Assembly: GCF_001458195.1 (NCBI RefSeq)
Contig: NZ_CYPU01000039.1
Span: forward strand, 558,093-622,092
Reading direction: 5' to 3'
Source of the DNA: Ruegeria atlantica
GTDB lineage: Bacteria > Pseudomonadota > Alphaproteobacteria > Rhodobacterales > Rhodobacteraceae
Length of the DNA stretch: 64,000 nucleotides
A program made the translations under genes and the position numbers. Below the pieces are notes generated by a model. That model was not told where the DNA came from. It saw only the letters and a list, made by a program, of their open reading frames with translations, and made no database searches. Positions 7,788 to 16,840 of this stretch are shown in pieces. The stretch's first letter is position 1. Each line of letters begins with the position of its first letter.

Positions 7788-8579
7788 GTGAGTCGCACAG
7801 TTCTACGCACTGCATTTTGGCTGGGGTTTTATGCCCTGATCCTGTCCGCGTGGTGGGTCATGTTCACCATGAGCCGCGACATGGATCTGGATTGGATCGG
7901 TCGCCCCGGCCCAATGGGTCAGGCCATGGCGGCCATGGACCCGCGCATGGACATGTATATGCCCATGGCCGAGTTTGGCCCGCTGTTCTGGATGTGGGCT
8001 ATCATGATGGCGGCGATGATGCTGCCGACGCTCGTGCCGACGTTACGCAGCTATGACGATCTGATCCGCAGCGCCAATGGCTCGCGCGCAGGTTGGTTGG
8101 GTGTTCTGTCCGGGTATCTGGTCGTCTGGGTTGGCTTTGCAGCTTTGATCACCGGTGTTCAGTTGGCGCTGTTGTTTGGTGGGGTAGTAGACATGCTGGG
8201 CATCGGCAAATCCGGATATTTCGCGGGCGGCTTGATGATCGCCGTCGGCGCATTTCAGTTCACCCGCGCGAAAGAGGTCTGTCACGGCGTCTGCCACGCC
8301 CCCATGACCTATTTCCTGGGGCACTGGAAAACCGGGTTCACTGGCGGATTGCGCATGGGGCTGGGACTGGGCGCATTCTGTGTGGGCTGCTGCTGGGGCT
8401 TCATGGCGCTTGGTTTTGTTGGCGGTGTCATGAGCCTGTTGTGGATGGGTCTCGCGACCCTATTCATGGTTTTGGAGAAACTACCCCAGATTGGGCACGC
8501 AGTGACCCGACCGATGGGATTTGCATTGATTGCGGGCGGTCTTGTTCTGCTCGTCTATCCAATAAGCTACGGAGGATAA
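7788..8579 (+). CDS. DUF2182 multi-pass membrane protein, Met-rich
   Basis: A 263-aa integral membrane protein of the DUF2182 (predicted metal-binding) family with about six to seven membrane segments. A Met-rich stretch near residues 22-75 (repeated MDxRMDMYMPM and WMWAIMMAAMMLP) and CHGVCHAP suggest metal, perhaps copper, contacts. The C-terminal half has LGLGAFCVGCCWGFMALGFVGG. I chose GTG at 7788 because GGGAGGAG lies just upstream; TTG at 7770 adds six residues. It heads a five-gene run, 4 nt before DUF1326. The biochemical function of the family is unknown to me. Confidence 0.85.
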   Translation: MSRTVLRTAFWLGFYALILSAWWVMFTMSRDMDLDWIGRPGPMGQAMAAMDPRMDMYMPMAEFGPLFWMWAIMMAAMMLPTLVPTLRSYDDLIRSANGSRAGWLGVLSGYLVVWVGFAALITGVQLALLFGGVVDMLGIGKSGYFAGGLMIAVGAFQFTRAKEVCHGVCHAPMTYFLGHWKTGFTGGLRMGLGLGAFCVGCCWGFMALGFVGGVMSLLWMGLATLFMVLEKLPQIGHAVTRPMGFALIAGGLVLLVYPISYGG

Positions 8580-8583
8580 GCCT

Positions 8584-9288
8584 ATGGCTAAGAACAGAAA
8601 ACCCGAGGCCGACAAGCTGCCGATCAGTCAGCGCATTGATAGCCGTATGCCCAACCCCAAGCGGCGCGAGATGAGCCCGACAGATTGGGCAATCAAAGGC
8701 GAATTGATCCTGAACTGCTCGTGCGATGTATTCTGCCCCTGCGTGGTTTCTTTGGGCGCGCACCCTCCGACCGAAGGACATTGCCACGCGTGGATGGGTA
8801 TTATCGTTGATGAGGGTCACTATGAAGGCGAAGACCTGTCCGGTCTGAATGTCGGGCTGCTGGTCGATATTCCGGGCCGAATGGGTGAAGGACAGTGGAA
8901 AGTGGCCGCTTATGTCGATGAGCGTGCCAGCGGCAAGGCCTACAACGGGCTGTTGCAAATCTTCAGCGGTCAAGCGGGCGGGACCACCGGTTTGTTTACC
9001 ATGCTGGTCAGCGAGATTATCGGGGCCGAGCGCGCGCCGGTTCAGATTGAGCGCGACGGCACCAAGCGCCGCATCGCGATCGGCCGCAAGATACAGGGTG
9101 AAATTGAGATGCTGGGCGGCAAAGATCCGGACCACCCTGTCATGGTGTCAAACTCAAAATATTGGATGGGTCCGGATATCATCGTTGCCCGCGGTACCAA
9201 ATCCAAGGTGCGTGATTACGGTCGTGTTTGGGACTTTGGCGGCAAGTCCGCCGAAATCTGCCCAATCGACTGGCACGGGCCAAAGTGA
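8584..9288 (+). CDS. DUF1326 protein with CxC-x3-CxC motif
   Basis: A 234-aa soluble protein of DUF1326. The diagnostic motif is NCSCDVFCPC (Cys45, 47, 51, 53), followed by GHCHAWMG (Cys67, His66/68), a likely metal or thiol centre. About 30 residues precede the usual family start (MSPTDWAIKG). The ribosome site GGAGGATAAG overlaps the upstream stop, so the start is firm. It ends TGATG, sharing a base with the DinB gene. DUF1326 and DUF2182 genes commonly travel together, which suggests a membrane plus soluble complex. Function unknown. There is no signal peptide. Confidence 0.87.
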   Translation: MAKNRKPEADKLPISQRIDSRMPNPKRREMSPTDWAIKGELILNCSCDVFCPCVVSLGAHPPTEGHCHAWMGIIVDEGHYEGEDLSGLNVGLLVDIPGRMGEGQWKVAAYVDERASGKAYNGLLQIFSGQAGGTTGLFTMLVSEIIGAERAPVQIERDGTKRRIAIGRKIQGEIEMLGGKDPDHPVMVSNSKYWMGPDIIVARGTKSKVRDYGRVWDFGGKSAEICPIDWHGPK

Positions 9289-9794
9289 TGATCACCGCGG
9301 CCTATGCGCAGGAGATGGCCCGATATAATCACTGGCAAAACAGCCAGTTGAAGGGGTTTCTTGCCGCGCTTTCGAATGAGAAACTGACCCGCGAACGCGG
9401 AGCGTTTTTTGGTTCGATCCTGGGCACGGCAAATCATCTGCTTTGGGGGGACTGGATATGGATGTCGCGGTTTGACAAAGGGCAGGGTCCTGGCGGCGGT
9501 ATCCCGGAAAGCCCGTCACTGTGCATCGATCTGGCAGAATGGTTGCCGCTACGCGATCAGATTGACCAGCGGACAACCCAATGGGCCGCGTCCTTGAATA
9601 ACGAAGACCTGCGCGGCCCGTTCACATGGTTCTCAGCCGCCAAAGAAGCCGATGTCACGAAACCGTATGCGCAATGCGTCATTCATTTCTTCAACCACCA
9701 AACACATCACCGGGGCCAGCTGCATCAAATGCTGACCGAAACAGGTTCTGCTGCACCGGTGAGCGATCTGGTTTTTCTGCCTGAGGAGGCTTAA
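9288..9794 (+). CDS. DinB-family protein (putative metal-dependent hydrolase or thiol transferase)
   Basis: A 168-aa four-helix-bundle protein of the DinB/YfiT-like superfamily. The three-His metal site is visible as TANHLLWGDWIW (His near 47) and HFFNHQTHHRGQ (about 130-141). In this superfamily such sites bind Zn or Ni, and some members act in bacillithiol or mycothiol chemistry; the substrate here is unknown. The start ATG at 9288 overlaps the DUF1326 stop; an upstream in-frame ATG at 9228 lies inside DUF1326 and is rejected. dmdA starts immediately after its stop. Confidence 0.85.
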   Translation: MITAAYAQEMARYNHWQNSQLKGFLAALSNEKLTRERGAFFGSILGTANHLLWGDWIWMSRFDKGQGPGGGIPESPSLCIDLAEWLPLRDQIDQRTTQWAASLNNEDLRGPFTWFSAAKEADVTKPYAQCVIHFFNHQTHHRGQLHQMLTETGSAAPVSDLVFLPEEA

Positions 9795-10898
9795 GTGGCT
9801 CAGATCTCACTCTCGCGTCGCCTGCGCCGAACACCTTTTTCTGATGGTGTCGAAGCTGCTGGAGTTAAAGGATATACGGTTTATAACCGTATGTTATTGC
9901 CCACTGTTTTTGAATCCGTCGAAGCGGACTACCGGCATCTGAAAACCCATGTGCAGGTTTGGGATGTTTCCTGCGAACGGCAGGTCGAACTGCGTGGGCC
10001 GGACGCCGCGCGGCTGATGCAGATGCTGACGCCACGGGATCTGCGGCGGATGTTGCCCGGTCAGTGCTTTTACATTCCCATTGTCGATGAAACAGGCGGA
10101 ATGCTGAATGATCCTGTGGCGGTGAAGCTTTCGGAAGATCGGTGGTGGATTTCGATTGCCGACAGTGACTTGCTGCTTTGGGTCAAGGGCATTGCCAACG
10201 GATACCGTCTGGATGTGCTGGTCGACGAACCCGATGTGTCTCCGCTGGCGATACAAGGGCCGAAGGCGGATGACCTGCTGGCCCGTGTTTTTGGCGACCG
10301 GGTGCGTGACATTCGTTTCTTTAAATTCGACAAGTTCGAGTTCCAGGGACGTGAACTCGCAATCGCACGGTCTGGTTACTCCAAACAAGGTGGTTTCGAA
10401 ATCTATGTCGAGGGTTCGGACATCGGTATGCCCTTGTGGAACGCCCTTTTCGCAGCGGGTGAAGACCTACACGTCCGCGCGGGCTGTCCCAATCTAATCG
10501 AACGGATTGAGGGTGGGTTACTGTCATACGGCAACGACATGACCGACGACAACACGCCGCATGAATGCGGTTTGGGCAAATTCTGTAACACCCATACGGC
10601 AATCGGTTGTATTGGCCGAGACGCTCTGCTGCGCGTGGCCAAGGAGGGTCCGGTTCAGCAAATCCGTCCGATCGCAATCGAAGGAGACGCCGTGCCACCA
10701 AGCGACCGCCCTTGGCCGGTAGTGGCTGCAGGCAAGCGGATTGGCCAGATTACGTCGGCCGCTTGGTCCCCGGATTTCGACACCAATGTGGCAATCGGTA
10801 TGGTCAAGCTGAGCCATTGGGAACCCGGCACACGGATCGAAATTGAAACACCGGACGGAATGCGTGGCGCAACCGTGCGAGACAAATTCTGGATATGA
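9795..10898 (+). CDS. dmdA: Dimethylsulfoniopropionate demethylase DmdA
   Basis: A 367-aa GcvT-fold enzyme that transfers a methyl group from DMSP to tetrahydrofolate, giving methylmercaptopropionate. The sequence closely follows what I remember of Ruegeria DmdA: SRRLRRTPFSDGVEAAGVKG, NRMLLPTVFESVEADYRHLK, DVSPLAIQGPKADDL, SKQGGFEIYVEGSDIGMPLW, AGCPNLIERIEGGLLSYGND. A C-terminal GcvT barrel follows (about 285-367). It starts with GTG, preceded by GAGGAGG at 9782-9788, directly after the DinB stop. acuI follows after 58 nt, the known dmdA-acuI arrangement. A generic aminomethyltransferase is the alternative, made unlikely by context. Confidence 0.88.
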   Translation: MAQISLSRRLRRTPFSDGVEAAGVKGYTVYNRMLLPTVFESVEADYRHLKTHVQVWDVSCERQVELRGPDAARLMQMLTPRDLRRMLPGQCFYIPIVDETGGMLNDPVAVKLSEDRWWISIADSDLLLWVKGIANGYRLDVLVDEPDVSPLAIQGPKADDLLARVFGDRVRDIRFFKFDKFEFQGRELAIARSGYSKQGGFEIYVEGSDIGMPLWNALFAAGEDLHVRAGCPNLIERIEGGLLSYGNDMTDDNTPHECGLGKFCNTHTAIGCIGRDALLRVAKEGPVQQIRPIAIEGDAVPPSDRPWPVVAAGKRIGQITSAAWSPDFDTNVAIGMVKLSHWEPGTRIEIETPDGMRGATVRDKFWI

Positions 10899-10956
10899 AT
10901 GGGAATAATCAGTTCAGCAAAGGCTGGTGACTGGTTGAAAAGAAAGGAAAGTTGAA

Positions 10957-11952
10957 ATGTTCAATGCGTTGGTAATGGATAAGGACGAAGACAGCGGACT
11001 GGCAAGCGCTTCGGTCAAACAGCTTTCCGTTGGGGATCTGCCCCATGGCGAAGTGACAATCGCTGTTGAGTATTCAACCGTGAACTACAAGGACGGCCTT
11101 TGTATGTCGCCGAAGGGCGGCGGGCTGGTGCGCAGCTATCCGCACGTGCCCGGCGTTGATTACAGCGGTACGGTCGAGGCGTCCTCGGACGATCGTTATA
11201 AGCCGGGCGACAAGATCGTTCTTACTGGCTGGCGCGTAGGCGAAGCGCATTGGGGCGGGTATTCCCAGAAAGCCAACGCTCTGGCTGACTGGTTGGTTCC
11301 CTTGCCCGAAGGTTTGGACACACGTCAGGCAATGGCTGTGGGCACGGCCGGTTTCACAGCGATGTTGGCGGTTATGGCGCTTGAGGATCAAGGCATGCAG
11401 CCGGGACATGGTCCAGTGCTTGTTACCGGGGCCGCTGGTGGTGTTGGTTCGGTTGCGACCGCCATTCTGGCCAATTTGGGCTATGAGGTGGCTGCCGTGA
11501 CAGGCCGGCCAGAGGCGGGTGAATATCTAAAATCACTCGGCGCCACCACGATTGTCCCACGCGAGGATCTCAATGAAACCGTGAAACGCCCGTTGGAAAG
11601 CGAGTCCTGGGCCGGGTGCATTGACGCGGTGGGGGGCGAAATGTTGGCCCGTGTGCTGGGTCAGATGAAATATGGTGCCTCAGTCGCAGCCGTTGGTCTG
11701 GCCGGAGGGGCAGGGCTGCCCGCAAGCGTCATTCCGTTCCTGTTGCGCGGTGTCAACCTGTTGGGCATCGACAGTGTGATGCAGCCCTATGACAACCGGG
11801 TTCGCGCATGGCAACGCGTCGCAACCGACCTGCCAATGGACAAGCTGGAGGCAATGGTTCATCCCGCGACGCTGAGCGATCTGCCTCAATTGGGTGTGGA
11901 TATCCTAAAGGGTCAGGTCAAAGGCCGTGTTGTTGTCGATGTAAATGCCTGA
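10957..11952 (+). CDS. acuI: Acryloyl-CoA reductase AcuI (YhdH/YhfP-type MDR)
   Basis: NADPH-dependent reduction of the toxic acryloyl-CoA formed during DMSP/acrylate breakdown to propionyl-CoA. The 331-aa MDR protein has no structural-zinc Cys cluster. It shows an N-terminal GroES-like part (VNYKDGLCMSPKGG, HVPGVDYSGTVE, GWRVGEAHWGGYSQ) and a Rossmann part with VLVTGAAGGVGSVATAILANLGYEVAAVTGR (about 151-181). An AAAGGAAAG ribosome site precedes ATG 10957. It is last in the DUF2182-to-acuI run. In Ruegeria, dmdA and acuI are co-transcribed. The gene is 3' bounded by a weak hairpin at 11970. Confidence 0.9.
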   Translation: MFNALVMDKDEDSGLASASVKQLSVGDLPHGEVTIAVEYSTVNYKDGLCMSPKGGGLVRSYPHVPGVDYSGTVEASSDDRYKPGDKIVLTGWRVGEAHWGGYSQKANALADWLVPLPEGLDTRQAMAVGTAGFTAMLAVMALEDQGMQPGHGPVLVTGAAGGVGSVATAILANLGYEVAAVTGRPEAGEYLKSLGATTIVPREDLNETVKRPLESESWAGCIDAVGGEMLARVLGQMKYGASVAAVGLAGGAGLPASVIPFLLRGVNLLGIDSVMQPYDNRVRAWQRVATDLPMDKLEAMVHPATLSDLPQLGVDILKGQVKGRVVVDVNA

Positions 11953-11969
11953 TTCCTATGCACTTGGTC

Positions 11970-11999
11970 GAACCGGCTGACATCGGTGTTGGCCGGTTC
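11970..11999 (+). terminator. Possible terminator hairpin after acuI
   Basis: GAACCGGC at 11970-11977 pairs perfectly with GCCGGTTC at 11992-11999. There is no T-run after it, so it may be a Rho-dependent end or an mRNA-stabilising 3' hairpin. Confidence 0.4.
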
Positions 12000-12137
12000 A
12001 GTTGCCATTGAAAGAACCCGAAAATGCCAGAAACACCTCTGGTCATTGGCTCAATTCCGGATCATCATTGCTATACATCCCAATTGCGATGGACTATGAG
12101 CCATGCAAACATCACCTGAAGACGGGGAGTGAGCAGC

Positions 12138-12701
12138 ATGTCTGACGATTTTGAACTAGACACCGACGATCTGAAGCGCCGTATGGATGGCGCCATGGGC
12201 AACCTTAGAACCGAATTCGCTTCACTACGAACAGGCCGTGCGTCGGCGTCGATGCTGGAACCAGTTATGGTTGATGCCTATGGGTCGATGACCCCAATCA
12301 ATCAGGTCGGTACCGTAAACGTCCCCGAACCGCGTATGGTGACGGTGAATGTTTGGGACAAAGGCCTGGTGGGCAAGGTTGAAAAAGCGATCCGTGAAAG
12401 CGGTCTGGGCATCAACCCCCAGCTGAACGGCACCATCATCATGCTGCCGATCCCCGAATTGAACGAAGAACGCCGCCGCGAGCTGGGCAAGGTTGCCGGG
12501 CAATATGCCGAGAACGCCCGCGTTTCGATCCGTAACGTCCGTCGCGACGGCATGGATCAGATCAAGAAAGCCAAGGCTGACGGCATGTCAGAAGACGATC
12601 AGAAGTTCTGGGAAAGTGAAGTTCAGGACCTGACCGACCAGATGATCAAGAACGTAGATGCCGCGCTTGAAACCAAGCAGGCCGAGATCATGCAGGTCTG
12701 A
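12138..12701 (+). CDS. frr: Ribosome recycling factor
   Basis: Splits post-termination ribosomes together with EF-G. The 187-aa length equals the family norm. Typical segments are [35 protein letters not shown] and the central [45 protein letters not shown], then [34 protein letters not shown] 12138 has GGGGAG 8 nt upstream; the in-frame GTG at 12129 adds three residues and is less likely. It starts the frr-uppS-cdsA-dxr-rseP operon, a conserved alphaproteobacterial order (pyrH is not visible upstream in this window). Confidence 0.96.
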   Translation: MSDDFELDTDDLKRRMDGAMGNLRTEFASLRTGRASASMLEPVMVDAYGSMTPINQVGTVNVPEPRMVTVNVWDKGLVGKVEKAIRESGLGINPQLNGTIIMLPIPELNEERRRELGKVAGQYAENARVSIRNVRRDGMDQIKKAKADGMSEDDQKFWESEVQDLTDQMIKNVDAALETKQAEIMQV

Positions 12702-12710
12702 GCCCGCATC

Positions 12711-13442
12711 ATGCCTGACACTACTCAACCTTCATCCGCCACAGGACCGCGCCATGTCGCTATCATCATGGATGGCAACGGTCGTTGGGCACAGGCGCGC
12801 AACCGGCCTAGGCTGTTTGGCCACCAGGCCGGCGCCCGGCGGGTTCGGGAAGTGGTTGAGGCCTGTCCGGAATTGGGCATCAAGTATCTGACCGTCTTTG
12901 CCTTCTCGACCGAGAACTGGAAACGGACCCAGGTCGAAGTAGCCGGGCTGATGAGCCTGTTTCGACGGTACATCATCAAAGAAGCGCGCAACTTGACCAA
13001 AGCTGGTGTGCGCGTACGCTTTATCGGCGATCGGGTTCGACTGGATTCCAAACTGACGGAACTGATGGATACTTTGGAGGTTGCAACCCAGCAAAACGAT
13101 CTGGTGCATCTGACCATAGCGTTGAATTACGGCGGGCGGGATGAGGTTGCCCGGGCGACCAAACGGTTGGCGCGTGACGTCGCCGAAGGCCGCTTGCGCC
13201 CCGAAGATGTGGACGAGGAAACCCTGCCCAAGTATCTGGATACACATGTTCTTCCCGATCCGGATTTGGTGATCCGGACCAGTGGCGAAGCCCGTATATC
13301 CAACTTTCTTTTATGGCAATCGGCCTATTCGGAATACGAATTTATCGACACGCTCTGGCCCGACTTCACCTCGGCCGAACTGGAACGGCTGTGCCGGAAC
13401 TTTGGAAGCCGTGACCGGCGGTTCGGAGCGGTTCCGGCATGA
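12711..13442 (+). CDS. uppS: Undecaprenyl diphosphate synthase
   Basis: Cis-prenyltransferase condensing farnesyl-PP with isopentenyl-PP to C55-PP for cell-wall and O-antigen carriers. 243 aa. Motifs: HVAIIMDGNGRWAQARNRPRLFGHQAGA with catalytic Asp (about residue 20), FAFSTENWKR, NYGGRDEVARA, and the signature DLVIRTSGEARISNFLLWQSAYSEYEF (about 183-209). It sits 9 nt after frr and overlaps cdsA by 4 nt (ATGA). Nothing unusual was seen. Confidence 0.96.
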   Translation: MPDTTQPSSATGPRHVAIIMDGNGRWAQARNRPRLFGHQAGARRVREVVEACPELGIKYLTVFAFSTENWKRTQVEVAGLMSLFRRYIIKEARNLTKAGVRVRFIGDRVRLDSKLTELMDTLEVATQQNDLVHLTIALNYGGRDEVARATKRLARDVAEGRLRPEDVDEETLPKYLDTHVLPDPDLVIRTSGEARISNFLLWQSAYSEYEFIDTLWPDFTSAELERLCRNFGSRDRRFGAVPA

Positions 13443-14221
13443 GCGAGGGCCGATGGTCTGACCTAACCGCCCGTGTTCTGTCTGCTGCGGTGCTTGTGTG
13501 CATCGGCTCGGTCGAAGTGTGGCTGGGCGGCCTGTGGTTCGAAGCCTTTATCGCAATCGCCTGCGGATTGATGACTTGGGAACTGGTGCGGATGATCGAT
13601 CCGGACCGCATTGGTGTGGCGATCCAGTTGGGCATCCTCACCGGTATTGCTGTCGTTTTTAGCTATCATCTTCCGCCGCTTTATACGCTGCCATTCCTGC
13701 TTGCGCCGGCCTTGGTCGGGGCAGGACAGATCAGTCGATCCAAGGGGATCTACGCGCTTTTCGCTTTCTGGATTGCTGCATCGGGTCTGGGCTTCATCTC
13801 AATCCGCGAGAACATGGGGTTCGGCTGGATGGTCTGGCTTATCTCGGTGGTCGTGGCAACGGATGTTGCAGGATACTTTGTTGGCAAAACCTTTGGCGGC
13901 CCTAAGTTCTGGCCCAAGGTCAGCCCAAAGAAAACATGGTCGGGCACCGCAGGCGGGTGGGCAGCAGCAGCTGTGGTTGGCACGATCTTTGCCGTTCATG
14001 CCGGCTTTGGCGTCATGTTTGTGGTAATTTCGGTGCTTGCGTCGATGGCCAGTCAGGCCGGGGACATTGTCGAAAGCGCAACAAAGCGCAAATTTGCGGT
14101 CAAGGACAGCTCGAACCTGATACCAGGTCATGGCGGGTTTCTGGATCGCTTTGACGGCATGATGGGCGCGGCCCTGTTCGTTTTGATAGCCGGGATTCTC
14201 TATTCCCCCGGAGCGATGTGA
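13439..14221 (+). CDS. cdsA: Phosphatidate cytidylyltransferase
   Basis: Integral membrane enzyme making CDP-diacylglycerol from phosphatidate and CTP. The 260-aa protein has about seven hydrophobic segments and the CTP-transferase signature SATKRKFAVKDSSNLIPGHGGFLDRFDGM near residues 215-245. AGYFVGKTFGGPKFWPKVSPKKTWSGTAGGW (about 143-172) is a further family stretch. It overlaps both uppS (4 nt) and dxr (TGATG), so translation is coupled through the operon. Confidence 0.95.
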   Translation: MSEGRWSDLTARVLSAAVLVCIGSVEVWLGGLWFEAFIAIACGLMTWELVRMIDPDRIGVAIQLGILTGIAVVFSYHLPPLYTLPFLLAPALVGAGQISRSKGIYALFAFWIAASGLGFISIRENMGFGWMVWLISVVVATDVAGYFVGKTFGGPKFWPKVSPKKTWSGTAGGWAAAAVVGTIFAVHAGFGVMFVVISVLASMASQAGDIVESATKRKFAVKDSSNLIPGHGGFLDRFDGMMGAALFVLIAGILYSPGAM

Positions 14222-15393
14222 TGCGCAAAATCTCAATCTTCGGCGCGACCGGATCAATTGGGCAAAACACGATTGATCTGATTGATCGCGACCCCGCGTC
14301 CTATGACGTCGTCGCTCTGACGGGCGGGGCGAATATCGAAAAGCTGGCGGAAGATGCCCGGCGTTTGAACGCCGATGTGGCAGTTACGGCCTATGAAGAC
14401 CGGTTGGATGATCTGCGCACGGCCCTTGCGGGCTCGGGCGTCAAAGTGGCAGCTGGTCAAAATGCGCTGACGGAAGCTGCGGCCCGGCCTGCCGATTGGG
14501 TTATGTCGGCCATTGTGGGCGCCGCCGGTCTGGAACCGGGCCTTGAAGTGCTCAGGCAGGGCGGCACGTTGGCGTTGGCCAATAAGGAAACGCTTGTCTG
14601 CGCCGGTGCGTTGGTTCTTGAAACGGCCAAAGCGAACAATGCGCGGCTTTTGCCGGTTGACAGCGAACATTCAGCCGTATTTCAGGCGCTTGTCGGCGAG
14701 GAAATGGCCGCGGTCGAGCGTATCATCATCACAGCAAGTGGCGGCGCGTTCCGCGATTGGCCACTGAGCAGGCTAGCGCATGCAACAGTCGAGCAAGCCT
14801 CGAGCCATCCGAACTGGGATATGGGGCAGCGGATCACAATCGACAGCGCGTCAATGTTTAACAAAGCGCTGGAGCTGATTGAAACCAAAGAATTCTTCGG
14901 CGTGTCTCCGGATCAGATCGAAGTGCTGGTGCACCCGGAATCCATCGTTCATGCCTTAGTCGGGTTCCAGGACGGCGCTGTCATGGCCCATATGGGCGCC
15001 CCGGATATGCGCCATGCCATCGGGTACGCTCTCCACTGGCCCGACCGGAAGGGTTTGCCGGTCGAACGGTTGGACCTTGGCAAACTTGGGCAGCTGAGGT
15101 TCAGTGAACCCGATGAGGCGCGGTATCCCGCGCTGCGCTTGGCGCGCGCCGTGATGGAACGCGGCGGCCTGTCAGGTGCTGTGTTCAACGCCGCCAAAGA
15201 ACGGGCGTTGGATCGCTTCGTCGCGCGCGAAATAGGTTTCCTTCAGATGGCCGACATAGTCGAGGCCGTTCTGGACAGATTCGAGGCCGCAGGTGGCCTT
15301 ATTGATGCCCCTTTAACTCTTGATAACGTGCTGCAAACGGACCATTTGGCACGTACATGGGTAGATGACATCGTCATCCAACGAGCAGGATAA
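14221..15393 (+). CDS. dxr: 1-deoxy-D-xylulose 5-phosphate reductoisomerase
   Basis: Second enzyme of the MEP isoprenoid pathway (DXP to MEP, NADPH, divalent metal). 390 aa. NADPH-binding ISIFGATGSIGQNTIDLI at the N terminus; metal and substrate residues in LPVDSEHSAVFQAL (about 145-158), ITASGGAFRDWP (about 171-182) and HPNWDMGQRITIDSASMFNKALELIE (about 197-222). ATG 14221 shares a base with the cdsA stop; a GTG at 14218 adds one residue. It supplies precursor to uppS, encoded two genes upstream. Confidence 0.96.
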   Translation: MRKISIFGATGSIGQNTIDLIDRDPASYDVVALTGGANIEKLAEDARRLNADVAVTAYEDRLDDLRTALAGSGVKVAAGQNALTEAAARPADWVMSAIVGAAGLEPGLEVLRQGGTLALANKETLVCAGALVLETAKANNARLLPVDSEHSAVFQALVGEEMAAVERIIITASGGAFRDWPLSRLAHATVEQASSHPNWDMGQRITIDSASMFNKALELIETKEFFGVSPDQIEVLVHPESIVHALVGFQDGAVMAHMGAPDMRHAIGYALHWPDRKGLPVERLDLGKLGQLRFSEPDEARYPALRLARAVMERGGLSGAVFNAAKERALDRFVAREIGFLQMADIVEAVLDRFEAAGGLIDAPLTLDNVLQTDHLARTWVDDIVIQRAG

Positions 15394-15397
15394 AATT

Positions 15398-16750
15398 TTG
15401 GACGTACTTTCTCTGATCCCTCAGTTTGGCAATTTGCTGTACACGATCATTGCCTTTGTCATCGCACTTTCGGTGATCGTCGCGGTGCACGAGTACGGCC
15501 ATTACATCGTTGGACGCTGGTCCGGTATCCATGCCGAGGTGTTCTCGGTCGGGTTTGGCCCGGTTCTCTGGAGCCGCATCGACAAACGCGGCACGCGATG
15601 GCAGATCGCCGCACTGCCTTTTGGTGGGTATGTCAAATTCCTGGGCGATGCGAATGCGGCGTCGGGCAAAGACGAAACCGCGATGGAGGAAATTACCGAG
15701 CAGAGCCCGGAGGATTTGCGCCGCACTATGCATGGGGCACCTCTTTGGGCCCGGTCGGCCACAGTTGCCGCAGGTCCGGTTTTCAATTTCATCATGTCGA
15801 TCCTGGTGTTTGGTCTGATTTTCCTGACCCAGGGTGTGACTAAGGACCCACTGACGGTCGGGACCTTGCACCCTTTACCCGGCACCGTTCAGCAATTGCA
15901 GGACGGTGACGAAATCGTCGCTATTGGCGGTGTCGCGGTGCCCGATTTTGACGAGGCGGGCGCGTGGACTGACTTTGTTGACGCGTTGCCGGTGGAACCG
16001 GTTCTGCATTATACGGTCATCCGCGATGGTCAGACCATGGATGTGACCGGTCCCTGGCTGTTTCCGCCCCTGATTCAGCAGGTTACGCCTCGTAGTGCAG
16101 CCATGGATATCGACCTTAAGCGTGGTGATGTCATCACGTCGGTCAATGGGGACCCGATCTTTGCATTTGATCAGTTGAAAGAGCATGTCGAAGGGTCCGA
16201 CGGGAAAGTTCTGTTGATGAATGTCTGGCGCGATGGGGCAGATCTTGAGTTTGCACTTGCCCCGCGCCGTACGGACGAACCGCAGTCAGAAGGCGGCTTT
16301 GTTACACATTGGCGCATCGGTATCGTTGGCGGGATGATGCTGGAACCCGCGACCGAGGCGGCCGGAGTTCTTGAATCCATTTCGGGCGGCGCACGTCAAA
16401 CCCTGCTTGTCATAGACGGCTCACTGTCAGGTATCTGGCACATGATTACCGGTGCCATCAGCACCTGCAACATGACCGGCCCGATTGGTATTGCCGAAAC
16501 TTCGGGGGCGATGGCCAGCCAGGGTGCGCAAAGCTTCATCTTCTTTATTGCTGTGCTGTCTACAGCAGTCGGTTTGCTGAATCTGTTTCCGATCCCTGCC
16601 TTGGACGGTGGTCATCTGGTGTTTTATGCCTATGAAGCTGTAACTGGCAAACCGCCAAGCGATGGCGCGCTGAAGATTTTGATGGGGGTAGGGGTATCCT
16701 TGATCCTCGGCTTGATGATCTTCGCCCTGACCAACGATCTGTTTTGCTGA
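15398..16750 (+). CDS. rseP: RseP/site-2 intramembrane zinc metalloprotease
   Basis: Regulated intramembrane protease that cleaves anti-sigma factors and signal peptide remnants. The zinc motif HEYGH is at about 31-35 in the first membrane helix. PDZ-like regions sit in the periplasmic part (DGDEIVAIGGVAVPDF; LKRGDVITSVNGDPIFAF). The second metal motif is NLFPIPALDGGH near the C terminus. A TTG at 15398 with AGGA 7 nt upstream is preferred; an ATG at 15365 would add 11 residues and overlap dxr by 29 nt. The usual envelope-operon position before bamA. Confidence 0.94.
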   Translation: MDVLSLIPQFGNLLYTIIAFVIALSVIVAVHEYGHYIVGRWSGIHAEVFSVGFGPVLWSRIDKRGTRWQIAALPFGGYVKFLGDANAASGKDETAMEEITEQSPEDLRRTMHGAPLWARSATVAAGPVFNFIMSILVFGLIFLTQGVTKDPLTVGTLHPLPGTVQQLQDGDEIVAIGGVAVPDFDEAGAWTDFVDALPVEPVLHYTVIRDGQTMDVTGPWLFPPLIQQVTPRSAAMDIDLKRGDVITSVNGDPIFAFDQLKEHVEGSDGKVLLMNVWRDGADLEFALAPRRTDEPQSEGGFVTHWRIGIVGGMMLEPATEAAGVLESISGGARQTLLVIDGSLSGIWHMITGAISTCNMTGPIGIAETSGAMASQGAQSFIFFIAVLSTAVGLLNLFPIPALDGGHLVFYAYEAVTGKPPSDGALKILMGVGVSLILGLMIFALTNDLFC

Positions 16751-16840
16751 TTGTGGCCTTGCGCGCCAACAAAAGCCGCAATTTCGCCTCAATCCGCAGA
16801 TAATTTTATCGCGTCTCAATTTTATGTGGCAGATGCTCAA

